Positions 18,568-25,910 of a stretch of 40,834 nt of DNA are shown in pieces. Position 1 is the stretch's first letter, and each line of letters begins with the position of its first letter. The notes under the pieces were generated by a model. That model was not told where the DNA came from and ran no database searches. It worked only from the letters and a program-made list of their open reading frames with translations. This stretch comes from Bacteroidales bacterium (GTDB taxonomy: Bacteria; Bacteroidota; Bacteroidia; Bacteroidales; UBA932), in assembly GCA_017555965.1 (NCBI GenBank), contig JAFZFH010000003.1, positions 1-40,834 of the forward strand, read 5' to 3'. Made by a program: the position numbers and the translations under genes.

Positions 18568-20880
18568 TTACATTCGGTTCTGAGCCTCTTTTCCGGCTCC
18601 TGTGCCCTTATATCGGCTCTTTGAAGCATTGAAGGTGTATCTGAGACTTACATCCAGACGGTGATTGTTTCTTATCGGATGCTCTTTATAGATAAAGAAT
18701 CCGTCATCGGAATACACATCCTGCATGCTGCACTTGAGCACATCGGCGACACTCACTCTCAGGCAGAGGGCATCATTCTTCAGCCAGCATTTCTGCACGA
18801 CGAAACCAAGGTTATACGCCGACGTGGTCATCCTGAAGTTGATATTATCGCCCTTGGTGCGGATGTTCATGTTCGCTTCCACCTGCCAGCTATGTTTGAA
18901 GCGGAACGCGTTATTGAAGGCAAAATTGAAGATAGGTCTGTCAAATCCCATCACATTCCACTGCTTCCTCACTCCGGCACTCCAGTTCGGGCTGTACACT
19001 CCCCATGTCGGGTTAGCCGACACAAAGGCAGTGGCACTGCGCATCGGTTCGGAAAGATTGCTGGCTCTCACAAGCAGTATACCCTCGCCATTATAGTCAT
19101 AGAACAGATTTGTCAAGGTGTTGTCCCTACGTTCATATGCGACCGAAAGACTGAGCCATTTATATCGAGCATTCAATCCAGCCTCCTGCATTCTTTCATT
19201 CTTAAGCTTGGAGTCTCCCTGCATGAGGGTGAACGAATTGATGTAGGTGATCTTGTCCCCCAGATCATTATAACTCGGGCGGCTGGTCCTCAGACTGTAG
19301 GACAGCGATGCATGCACAGGACCGAACTGTCCCGACCACGCAAGATTCGGAAAGAACTCATCCTGATAACGGCTCATGCTGCCAGAAGCATCCAGCAGGT
19401 CTGTATAATTGAATCCGACATGCTCATATCGCACTCCTGCGTTCACCGAGCCGAACTTCTGAAGGTTGAAACTGTAGGAAACAAAGGCCGAGATATTATC
19501 TTCCTCAACATTGGAATCGGATGAAGGGAGAGGATAGTTGGTGATCGAATGAGTGTTGCCTCGATCGACAAGCACCGCCTCCGTTCCCGCCTCAAGCTGT
19601 CCTTTCCATACCGGATACGTAAGCACAAGTTTAGCCGCTGCAAGTCTTGAAGTCGTCACACCTTCCTGAAGCATCTCCGTATGTTCCGTATCATTCACGA
19701 CCGATGATATATCGTTGACCAGATCCTTCCTGTTCAAAAGATAATCCGCATTGAAGTTTACACTCAGCTTCCCGAAAAGACCGCTGTAATAGACATTGCC
19801 TTCCCAATCGTATGGAGAATTGCGAACCTCCTCCTGATCAGACGCGTTATGAATCAGACTCTCTGAAGATCCGAACTTGCGATGGATATCAGTAACCGAC
19901 GAGAGATATGTACCCGCTTCTACTGTCTGATGCGTCACCACACGCGCTCCGACCGAATGATTTTCTGCCAGCTGCCAATTGAATCCAAAATTATAGTCCA
20001 TGGCACTGGAGAACCAATGATTTTTCGAGACATGTTCCTGGATGACCTCATCGTACTCATTCAGAAACATATGGCCATTGTCTTCGTAGATGCTTATCTC
20101 ATCCCATTTCCAATAGTTCACAGAACCGAACATGTCGAAATTCTTGAAACGGTAGCGGAGATTCATTCCGGCACTGGGGTCGCTGGCCCCGAACATAAGG
20201 TCTTGATTATTAGCCACATTCAGATCAAATCCAAAACCTTCGCCTTCGCGACGGAGAGTCTTGATGCGCACGACAGCCGTTACAGTTGCATCATACTGTG
20301 CTCCGGGATTGCTGATAACCTCGACGCTCTGGACATCCTCCGAACGCATCTGCTTGAGTTCATTCATGTCGTGGAGTTTCCTTCCGTTTATATAGACTAC
20401 CGGCGAACCCTTGCCGATGACCTCAAGTTCAGTGCCTTTTGCCATCATTCCCGGTACCTTGCCCAGCATCTCCAGAACTGTTCCGGAACTGCCAAGCACA
20501 GTTCCCTGAATATCAGTCACCATGGAATTGGCGGTAATCCTGGTCTTGACCATCATTCCGGTTGCAACCGAACCTTCAAGCATGGCGGCGTCCTCCTTAA
20601 GAACAATCTGCATATTCTCAGAAGGAGAGACATATATAGTTTCATACCCGAGCATGGCAACCATCAGCACTCCATCTTCCTCTGTCGGAAGAACGAACGA
20701 ACCATCTTCATCGGTCACGACACCGCTCACAACAGTCGAATCCGCTTTCGACAGAAGTACTACGTTAGCATATGATACGGGATTGTTTTCCTCATCAACA
20801 ACACGTCCCTTCCAATCCTCCAGGGCGTAAGAGGTAAGGCCTGTTGAAATCAACAGGCAAAGAGCCATAAATATTTTCAT
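18568..20880 (-). CDS. TonB-dependent-receptor-like outer membrane protein (paralogue D) in second sigma operon
   Basis: 770 residues: signal peptide about 1-19, CarboxypepD_reg-like domain about 22-95 (GRVVDEENNPVSYANVVLL), plug about 105-225 (EMLGKVPGM, GKGSPVVYINGRKLHDMNEL, NPGAQYDATV), barrel, last strand LDVSLRYTF, then RYKGTGAGKEAQNRM. It lies 19 bp after the two-TM putative anti-sigma gene, so it is the final gene of that operon. It is most similar to paralogue C (shared YEHVGF, SYNDLGDKI-like, VQKCWLKNDALCLRVS). The ligand is unknown and no SusD is present. Confidence 0.88.
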   Translation of the reverse strand: MKIFMALCLLISTGLTSYALEDWKGRVVDEENNPVSYANVVLLSKADSTVVSGVVTDEDGSFVLPTEEDGVLMVAMLGYETIYVSPSENMQIVLKEDAAMLEGSVATGMMVKTRITANSMVTDIQGTVLGSSGTVLEMLGKVPGMMAKGTELEVIGKGSPVVYINGRKLHDMNELKQMRSEDVQSVEVISNPGAQYDATVTAVVRIKTLRREGEGFGFDLNVANNQDLMFGASDPSAGMNLRYRFKNFDMFGSVNYWKWDEISIYEDNGHMFLNEYDEVIQEHVSKNHWFSSAMDYNFGFNWQLAENHSVGARVVTHQTVEAGTYLSSVTDIHRKFGSSESLIHNASDQEEVRNSPYDWEGNVYYSGLFGKLSVNFNADYLLNRKDLVNDISSVVNDTEHTEMLQEGVTTSRLAAAKLVLTYPVWKGQLEAGTEAVLVDRGNTHSITNYPLPSSDSNVEEDNISAFVSYSFNLQKFGSVNAGVRYEHVGFNYTDLLDASGSMSRYQDEFFPNLAWSGQFGPVHASLSYSLRTSRPSYNDLGDKITYINSFTLMQGDSKLKNERMQEAGLNARYKWLSLSVAYERRDNTLTNLFYDYNGEGILLVRASNLSEPMRSATAFVSANPTWGVYSPNWSAGVRKQWNVMGFDRPIFNFAFNNAFRFKHSWQVEANMNIRTKGDNINFRMTTSAYNLGFVVQKCWLKNDALCLRVSVADVLKCSMQDVYSDDGFFIYKEHPIRNNHRLDVSLRYTFNASKSRYKGTGAGKEAQNRM

Positions 20881-20899
20881 TGTTCAGATTATTATGCTG

Positions 20900-21268
20900 T
20901 CAGATACGGACAATACCTGTCCATCTTACGGCCATTACAGTCGCCATGAAACCCAATATCGTAATCGTCATCGGATTTCGAATACCTGAGATATGGAAGA
21001 CGTATCCCGCAGTGAATATTACCAAGCAGAAGATTATGCTTATCAAAGAGGCAATCAACGCCTGTCTCTTTCTACGCTTCGCTTGTCCCTGGAAAATCTC
21101 TTTTACCTTCCTTATATTTTCCTGGACGTCGGTATCACTTCCGGCGAGTGAAGCCGGTACGGGCAAGGAGTCTATCTGACGGATCAGGTTTGCCATGAAA
21201 GCATCGTTGCCCGATACAGGAATCCTGTTTTCCTGCATGAATCTTCTTATGTCCTGTTCTGTCTTCAT
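20900..21268 (-). CDS. Putative two-TM anti-sigma factor
   Basis: 122 residues. The N-terminal ~66 are cytoplasmic-type and charged (EQDIRRFMQENRIPVSGNDAF, VKEIFQGQAKRRKR). Two hydrophobic helices follow (about 69-92 and 98-116), ending TGIVRI almost at the second helix, so no periplasmic domain remains. It overlaps the ECF sigma gene by 4 bp. Position and topology suggest a membrane anchor or anti-sigma, but the sequence differs from the one-TM protein at 17048 and from FecR. Confidence 0.6.
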   Translation of the reverse strand: MKTEQDIRRFMQENRIPVSGNDAFMANLIRQIDSLPVPASLAGSDTDVQENIRKVKEIFQGQAKRRKRQALIASLISIIFCLVIFTAGYVFHISGIRNPMTITILGFMATVMAVRWTGIVRI

Positions 21269-21768
21269 AATGTCTCCAAATATTCCTTCAGACGTCTGCG
21301 GCCGCGCGAAAGGTGCGACCTGATGGTGCCGGAAGGCATTCCTGTGATTATTTCTATTTCCTTTATAGATTTTTCTTCAATGTAAAAAAGCAGTATGACC
21401 GTCTGTTCCTGCAAGGAAAGATTTCCTATGGCCATATATAACTGCTGATTTTCGTATATCACGTCCATCGAAGAATCTGCCGGGCCATCCGGCGGTCCTA
21501 CTGAAGAAGTATCCTCAAAAGAAAGCCATTCAAATTCCTTCCCCCGTTTCTTCTGGGAGTCATACCAGCAGTTGAAGGCTATCCTGAAGAGCCACGTCGA
21601 GAACCGTGAGCGACCTTCGTAGCGTTCAAAAGAGAGATATGCCTTCAGAAGAGCCTCCTGCGCCAGATCATCTGCACGGAAGCCGTCGCCTGAGCACAAC
21701 CCGCGAAGGAACCTTCTCAAAGATTCCTGTTCCCGGGTAATCATCTCTATGAACTGCTCCTTGGTCAT
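21265..21768 (-). CDS. ECF-type RNA polymerase sigma factor
   Basis: 167 residues. Region 2 at about 10-80 (FLRGLCSG, RADDLAQEALLKAYLSFERY, FSTWLFRIAFNCWYD) and region 4 at about 110-165 (LSLQEQTVILLFYIEEKSIKEI, GMPSGTIRSHLSRGRRRLKEYL). It is only distantly similar to the sigma at 17455; the more typical GTIRSHLSRGR recognition helix suggests a different promoter set. The ATG overlaps the DUF6249 stop by one base (TAATG) and the 3' end overlaps the anti-sigma by 4 bp. Confidence 0.93.
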   Translation of the reverse strand: MTKEQFIEMITREQESLRRFLRGLCSGDGFRADDLAQEALLKAYLSFERYEGRSRFSTWLFRIAFNCWYDSQKKRGKEFEWLSFEDTSSVGPPDGPADSSMDVIYENQQLYMAIGNLSLQEQTVILLFYIEEKSIKEIEIITGMPSGTIRSHLSRGRRRLKEYLETL

Positions 21769-22169
21769 TACTTGCGCTCTTCAGCTTCTATCTGTGGCTT
21801 GAGGAACTTCATACCATAGAAAAAAGATACAAGAAGACCTATTCCAGCCGCAAGAAGCGGAAAGCCCGGATAATATCCCCAGTCAGAGAACGAAGCCAGA
21901 TCGAAAGCGGCAGCCAAGATGAACATAAGTCCCATTATGGTCAGAATAATACCTCCGCAAAGTCTGTTAACTAATCTTTCCTTTACAGACGTCACTTTGG
22001 ATTTGACAGCCAAAATGGTATTCGGATCTATATCCGCACCATTTTCAATTGCCTTGATCATTACATTCATCTTTTGCTCAGACTTCTTCGTTGCCGCCTG
22101 TGCAATGAAGAAGACTATCATGACCGGCATTATACAGCTGACGAAAATGGGAATGATAATATTTTCCAT
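21768..22169 (-). CDS. DUF6249 membrane protein
   Basis: 133 residues with three hydrophobic helices (about 3-24, 70-90 and 99-121). The cytoplasmic loop between helices 1 and 2 carries KKSEQKMNVMIKAIENGADIDPN, resembling the DUF6249 pattern often found beside ECF sigma genes in Bacteroidota. ATG 22169 (MENIII) was chosen over an upstream in-frame ATG at 22199 because it starts the first helix. It is translationally coupled to the sigma factor. The role is unknown; it may be part of the signalling complex. Confidence 0.72.
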   Translation of the reverse strand: MENIIIPIFVSCIMPVMIVFFIAQAATKKSEQKMNVMIKAIENGADIDPNTILAVKSKVTSVKERLVNRLCGGIILTIMGLMFILAAAFDLASFSDWGYYPGFPLLAAGIGLLVSFFYGMKFLKPQIEAEERK

Positions 22170-22263
22170 AATATTAGAATTTTGAATTAGACATCTCATC
22201 AGGGATCTCGTCCCGTTCCATACATTAGACTACCAGACTCTGCAGAATGTTGCAGCACCATAT

Positions 22264-22310
22264 AAAAAAATCCACTGGCAGATGTGTGGCACACACTGCC
22301 AGTGGATTTT
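22264..22310. terminator. Terminator after the secreted unknown gene
   Basis: Arms AAATCCACTGGCAG and CTGCCAGTGGATTT flank a 14-nt loop, with a run of seven A on the left (T tract for the minus strand) and TTTT on the right. It ends the aspS / unknown-gene transcript and insulates the DUF6249 operon. The rest of 22170-22335 shows no gene and no clear promoter. Confidence 0.8.
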
Positions 22311-22335
22311 ATCGATCTTGTAATGTCTTCCTATC

Positions 22336-23025
22336 TTACTGAGCAGTAATATAATTCAAGACCTTTACAAGATCATCCGTTTCATTCCATTTAATCTTGT
22401 TTGACTTCAGGAATGCATTGAAAGCCTTCTTGTCGATATTATCCATAGAAGAAACACCTGTCTTATTGGCTGGAATCATTTCATTGCCGATGACAAGATA
22501 TCTGTTGGTCCTGACCGGTAGTTTTTCAGAGTCATTCTTAATTGCATGAAGATCCTCATAAACATCAGTCAGCAGATAACCGTCATACTGATTGATTGCA
22601 TTTTCGTTATAAAGATATGTCTTGGTCGTGGTACTGCTCAACGACGAGGTTCCATACGCACCATCATTCTTTATCACAGACGAATAATTCGCTCTTTTCT
22701 CCTCTACGACATAGCCTCTTTCTGCCTCCGCAAGAACCTTCAGCATCTTACCCTGTACAAAACGGAACACGTCCTCTCCAATGACAAGACCGGTCACGCC
22801 CCAAGTATCCACCTCTCTGATCTTGCCCTTGTCGATATAGTGGGCCCTGCTCAGATTGAGATTAATATTGAAACGAGCCTTGTTTGGGGCCTTATTTGCA
22901 CGAATCAGTTCACCTTCCACGAAATCCGGGAAGAGATACGGCCAGTTGACTGTAGGAGATTCTTCCTGTGCATATGCAGATACAGCCAGCAGGATGCCTA
23001 AACAGAGGAGAAACAGTTTCTTCAT
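22336..23025 (-). CDS. Secreted protein of unknown function
   Basis: 229 residues. Signal peptide 1-19 (SAYAQ). The mature part has PYLFPDFVEGELI, a beta-rich segment NINLNLSRAHYID, VTGLVIGEDVFRFVQGKML and a C-terminal lysine-rich helical part (KKAFNAFLKSNKIKWNETDD). There are no cysteines in the mature part and no membrane helix, so it is probably a soluble periplasmic protein. It begins 9 bp after aspS on the same strand and ends at a strong terminator, so it is probably read with aspS. No family was recognised; the layout resembles small conserved Bacteroidales secreted proteins. Confidence 0.75.
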   Translation of the reverse strand: MKKLFLLCLGILLAVSAYAQEESPTVNWPYLFPDFVEGELIRANKAPNKARFNINLNLSRAHYIDKGKIREVDTWGVTGLVIGEDVFRFVQGKMLKVLAEAERGYVVEEKRANYSSVIKNDGAYGTSSLSSTTTKTYLYNENAINQYDGYLLTDVYEDLHAIKNDSEKLPVRTNRYLVIGNEMIPANKTGVSSMDNIDKKAFNAFLKSNKIKWNETDDLVKVLNYITAQ

Positions 23026-23034
23026 CGTGTATTA

Positions 23035-24807
23035 TTATTCTTTGTGCTCAGCTTTTGATTCAAGGAAAAGCTCATCCATCTGCTCCTGATCGATGAATGA
23101 AGGAGAGTCGATCATCACATCGCGACCCTGGTTGTTCTTAGGGAATGCGATATAGTCACGGATTGTCTCCTGACCACCGAAGAGGGCACATACGCGGTCA
23201 AAACCGAAAGCGAGTCCACCGTGAGGAGGAGCACCGAACTTGAATGCGTTGATGATGAAGCCGAACTTGTATTCTGCATCCTCCTTGCTGATACCGAGAA
23301 CCTCAAACATACGCTCCTGCATTGCTGCCTCATGGATACGGATAGATCCGCCACCGAGCTCAGTACCGTTAAGGACGAAGTCGTATGCATTTGCACATAC
23401 CTTCTCGAGGTCTTCCTTCTTGTCGCTGTAGAAGAGTTCGAGATGCTCCGGCTTAGGTGCTGTGAACGGATGGTGCATAGCGTAGAAGCGCTGAGTCTCG
23501 TCATCCCACTCCACGAGAGGGAAATCAACCACCCAAAGAGGTGCGAAGTTGAACGGATCGCGGAGTCCGAGACGGTTACCCATCTCAATACGGAGCACAC
23601 CGAGCATGTTCTGAGTCTTTCTCTTGGCACCGCAGAGAACGAGGAGCATGTCACCCTTCTTTGCACCAAGACGGTCAGCAACTGCCTGAAGCTGCTCAGG
23701 AGTATAGAACTTGTCGATTGAAGACTTGATTGAGCCGTCCTCGTTGATCTTGATGTAAACGAGTCCCTTTGCGCCCACCTGAGGTCTCTTCACCCACTCT
23801 GTAAGCTCGTCAATCTGCTTGCGTGTGTAGTTTGCAGTACCCTCGACATTGATTGCACCGATGTAGTCAACACTGTCAAATACAGAGAATCCACAGCCCT
23901 TCACGAGGTCTGTAATCTCGTGGATCTTCATGTCGAAACGGATATCCGGCTTGTCTGAACCGTAGAAATCCATAGCATCATACCAGCTCATGCGTGGGAT
24001 ACGCTCTGCAATCTCTACATTGAGGACATTCTTGAAGAGGGTTCTCATCATTCCCTCGAATGTATTGAGTACATCTTCCTGCTCAACGAATGACATCTCG
24101 CAATCGATCTGAGTGAACTCAGGCTGACGGTCAGCACGGAGGTCCTCGTCACGGAAGCAGCGTACTATCTGGAAATAGCGGTCATAACCGGCAACCATGA
24201 GGAGCTGCTTGAATGTCTGAGGAGACTGTGGTAGTGCATAAAACTGACCTGGGTTCATACGTGAAGGAACCACGAAGTCACGTGCACCCTCCGGTGTAGA
24301 CTTGATGAGGTATGGAGTCTCTATCTCAAGGAAGTTCTGAGCGTCAAGATAGTTACGGATCTCGTGTGCGATCTCATGACGGATTCTGAGCGCTCTCTGA
24401 AGAGGACCTCTTCTGAGGTCGAGGTAGCGGTACTTGGCTCTGAGTTCCTCACCACCGTCGCTCTCCTCCTCGATTGTGAAAGGAGGTGTGTTAGCCTTAT
24501 TGAGAACCTTGATCTCGCTGAGGCTGATCTCAATGTCACCAGTTTCCATCTTAGGGTTCTTGCTCTGACGCTCGACAACCTCACCGGTCACCTGAAGCAC
24601 CCACTCACGACCAAGGCTGGAAGCGGTCTCGACGAGCTCTGCAGCTGCATGAGCATCCACAACGAGCTGCGTGATGCCGTAGCGGTCTCTGAGGTCAACG
24701 AAAGTCATGCCTCCAAGCTTTCTGCTCTTCTGTACCCATCCGGCCAATGTAACTGTCTGGCCGACATTTTCAATGCGGAGTTCTCCGCAGGTGTGTGTTC
24801 TGTACAT
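23035..24807 (-). CDS. aspS: Aspartyl-tRNA synthetase
   Basis: 590 residues, the same length as the E. coli enzyme. Anticodon-binding OB fold at about 1-110 ([24 protein letters not shown]). The class II catalytic core has motif 2 in [18 protein letters not shown] and motif 3 in [15 protein letters not shown], with the bacterial GAD insertion between. It attaches aspartate to tRNA-Asp. It is divergent from rsmA, and a small secreted protein gene follows. Whether it is tRNA-Asn discriminating cannot be judged here. Confidence 0.97.
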   Translation of the reverse strand: MYRTHTCGELRIENVGQTVTLAGWVQKSRKLGGMTFVDLRDRYGITQLVVDAHAAAELVETASSLGREWVLQVTGEVVERQSKNPKMETGDIEISLSEIKVLNKANTPPFTIEEESDGGEELRAKYRYLDLRRGPLQRALRIRHEIAHEIRNYLDAQNFLEIETPYLIKSTPEGARDFVVPSRMNPGQFYALPQSPQTFKQLLMVAGYDRYFQIVRCFRDEDLRADRQPEFTQIDCEMSFVEQEDVLNTFEGMMRTLFKNVLNVEIAERIPRMSWYDAMDFYGSDKPDIRFDMKIHEITDLVKGCGFSVFDSVDYIGAINVEGTANYTRKQIDELTEWVKRPQVGAKGLVYIKINEDGSIKSSIDKFYTPEQLQAVADRLGAKKGDMLLVLCGAKRKTQNMLGVLRIEMGNRLGLRDPFNFAPLWVVDFPLVEWDDETQRFYAMHHPFTAPKPEHLELFYSDKKEDLEKVCANAYDFVLNGTELGGGSIRIHEAAMQERMFEVLGISKEDAEYKFGFIINAFKFGAPPHGGLAFGFDRVCALFGGQETIRDYIAFPKNNQGRDVMIDSPSFIDQEQMDELFLESKAEHKE

Positions 24808-24837
24808 ATATTGTCTGTTTTATATTTCTCTGTTTTT

Positions 24838-24876
24838 CATCTCGACCAAGCGAAGCGCGTGGAGAGATCTCCCGAC
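24838..24876. repeat. Imperfect palindromic element in the aspS-rsmA gap (possible repeat family)
   Basis: The segment from CATCTCGACC through AAGCGAAGCGCGT to GGAGAGATCTCCCGAC contains nested inverted pieces. It resembles the TCGACC...GTGGAGA..TCT intergenic elements I know from many Bacteroidota genomes. Only one copy occurs in this window, so the repeat status is from memory, not shown here. Confidence 0.35.
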
Positions 24877-24886
24877 TAAAATCTGA

Positions 24887-24894
24887 CAAAAATA
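24887..24894 (-). promoter_or_regulatory. -7 box for aspS
   Basis: Minus-strand TATTTTTG matches TAnnTTTG about 80 nt before the aspS ATG. No -33 TTG at proper spacing; moderate support. If used, the element at 24838-24876 is in the leader. Confidence 0.35.
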
Positions 24895-24937
24895 ATCAAA
24901 TAAAATGGAATAGAGACATATCATAAACAGAGTTTGT

Positions 24938-24945
24938 TATCTTTG
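24938..24945 (+). promoter_or_regulatory. -7 box for rsmA; decides its start
   Basis: TATCTTTG matches TAnnTTTG. Its last base is the G of the in-frame GTG at 24945, so a transcript from here starts near 24952 and cannot use that GTG. ATG 24957 or ATG 24969 remains. Confidence 0.55.
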
Positions 24946-24968
24946 TGGAGATTTTGATGAAATTGAAT

Positions 24969-25802
24969 ATGGAAGTTAGAGCTAAGAAGGCCCTGGGCCA
25001 GCACTTTTTGACAGATCTGTCTATCGCACAGAGAATTGCTGAAGCACTCCTTGTACCATGTCCCGGTCTGGAGACGCAGCATGACGCATCCAACCCTATG
25101 CCGGCGCTTGAAATCGGTCCCGGAATGGGCGTCCTCACACAGTACGTACTGCAGAGACCGGAGGTGGATCTGCGAATGGTAGAGATTGATACAGAGTCTG
25201 TTGACTATCTCCTCGTACACTTTCCGCAGGTAAACGGAAAGCTCATGGAAGCTGACTTCCTCAAGCTCAAGCTCGAAAACTTCTTCCCGGGACAGTTCTG
25301 CGTTATCGGTAACTTCCCATACAACATTTCATCACAGATCTTCTTCAAGGTTCTTGACTATAAAGAGCAGGTACCGCAGGTAGTCTGCATGATCCAGAAG
25401 GAGGTTGCAGAGCGCATCGCCGAGAAGCCTGGCACAAAGACATACGGAATCCTCTCGGTACTCCTTCAGGCATGGTACGACATCGAATATCTCTTCACTG
25501 TAGGCGAAGGTGCGTTCAACCCGCCGCCAAAGGTCAAGTCTGCAGTAATCCGACTTGTACGCAACTCCCGCACAGAACTCGGATGCGATGAAGCATTGTT
25601 CAAGACGGTGGTCAAGACTGGCTTCAACCAGCGCCGAAAGACCCTCCGCAACTCCCTCAAGCCGCTGATCCATGCAAAGGCAGACCGCTGCGCCTGGACA
25701 GAAGAGCAGCTTGCTGAATTCATCGCAGATCCGGTCTTCGAACTCCGCCCTGAGCGACTCAGCGTAGAAGACTTCATCTCACTCACCCAGAAACTTGCGT
25801 AA
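24969..25802 (+). CDS. rsmA: 16S rRNA (adenine(1518)-N(6)/adenine(1519)-N(6))-dimethyltransferase
   Basis: The 277-residue protein (from ATG 24969) has the RsmA/KsgA signatures: KKALGQHFL at the N-terminus, SAM-binding [10 protein letters not shown], catalytic NFPYNISSQ (motif IV NxPY) and the C-terminal [14 protein letters not shown]. It dimethylates two adjacent adenines in helix 45 of 16S rRNA. ATG 24969 matches the usual short lead before [12 protein letters not shown] 24957 (MKLNMEV) is close behind, while GTG 24945 is excluded by the promoter. The protein has a slightly longer loop ([11 protein letters not shown]) before motif I. Susceptibility to kasugamycin depends on this enzyme being active. 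Confidence 0.95.
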   Translation: MEVRAKKALGQHFLTDLSIAQRIAEALLVPCPGLETQHDASNPMPALEIGPGMGVLTQYVLQRPEVDLRMVEIDTESVDYLLVHFPQVNGKLMEADFLKLKLENFFPGQFCVIGNFPYNISSQIFFKVLDYKEQVPQVVCMIQKEVAERIAEKPGTKTYGILSVLLQAWYDIEYLFTVGEGAFNPPPKVKSAVIRLVRNSRTELGCDEALFKTVVKTGFNQRRKTLRNSLKPLIHAKADRCAWTEEQLAEFIADPVFELRPERLSVEDFISLTQKLA

Positions 25803-25817
25803 CTGCAACATATAAAT

Positions 25818-25853
25818 ACAACAGAGGCGGCCCCTGCGGGTCGCCTCTGTTGT
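25818..25853. terminator. Hairpin between convergent rsmA and the EF-G paralogue
   Basis: 12-bp arms ACAACAGAGGCG (25818-25829) and CGCCTCTGTTGT (25842-25853), with the arms nearly continued by GCCC/GGGT in the loop. There is no long T tract on either side, so it may act as a bidirectional stop or a 3' stabiliser. Confidence 0.6.
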
Positions 25854-25860
25854 GTATTGA

Positions 25861-25885
25861 GATCCCCGGTCAAGCCGGGGATGAC
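25861..25885 (+). repeat. Palindromic repeat (family R1), single unit
   Basis: This 25-bp unit is identical to those at 1796 and 14076, in the same orientation. It sits between the rsmA hairpin and the end of the EF-G paralogue, without 21-bp tail units. Confidence 0.85.
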
Positions 25886-25910
25886 TTTAATCTGGGAATA
25901 ATGTTGTTGA

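Noticed and set aside
18661-19524. 287-codon plus-strand frame
   Set aside because: It lies inside receptor D on the opposite strand; low-complexity codon shadow with no motifs.
17048-21268. Canonical FecR-type anti-sigma system
   Set aside because: The membrane proteins are only 136 and 122 aa without a FecR domain, and no STN domain is seen in the receptors.
24945-24968. GTG start for rsmA at 24945
   Set aside because: The G is the last base of the -7 box, so the codon would precede the transcript start; an ATG at 24969 fits homologues.
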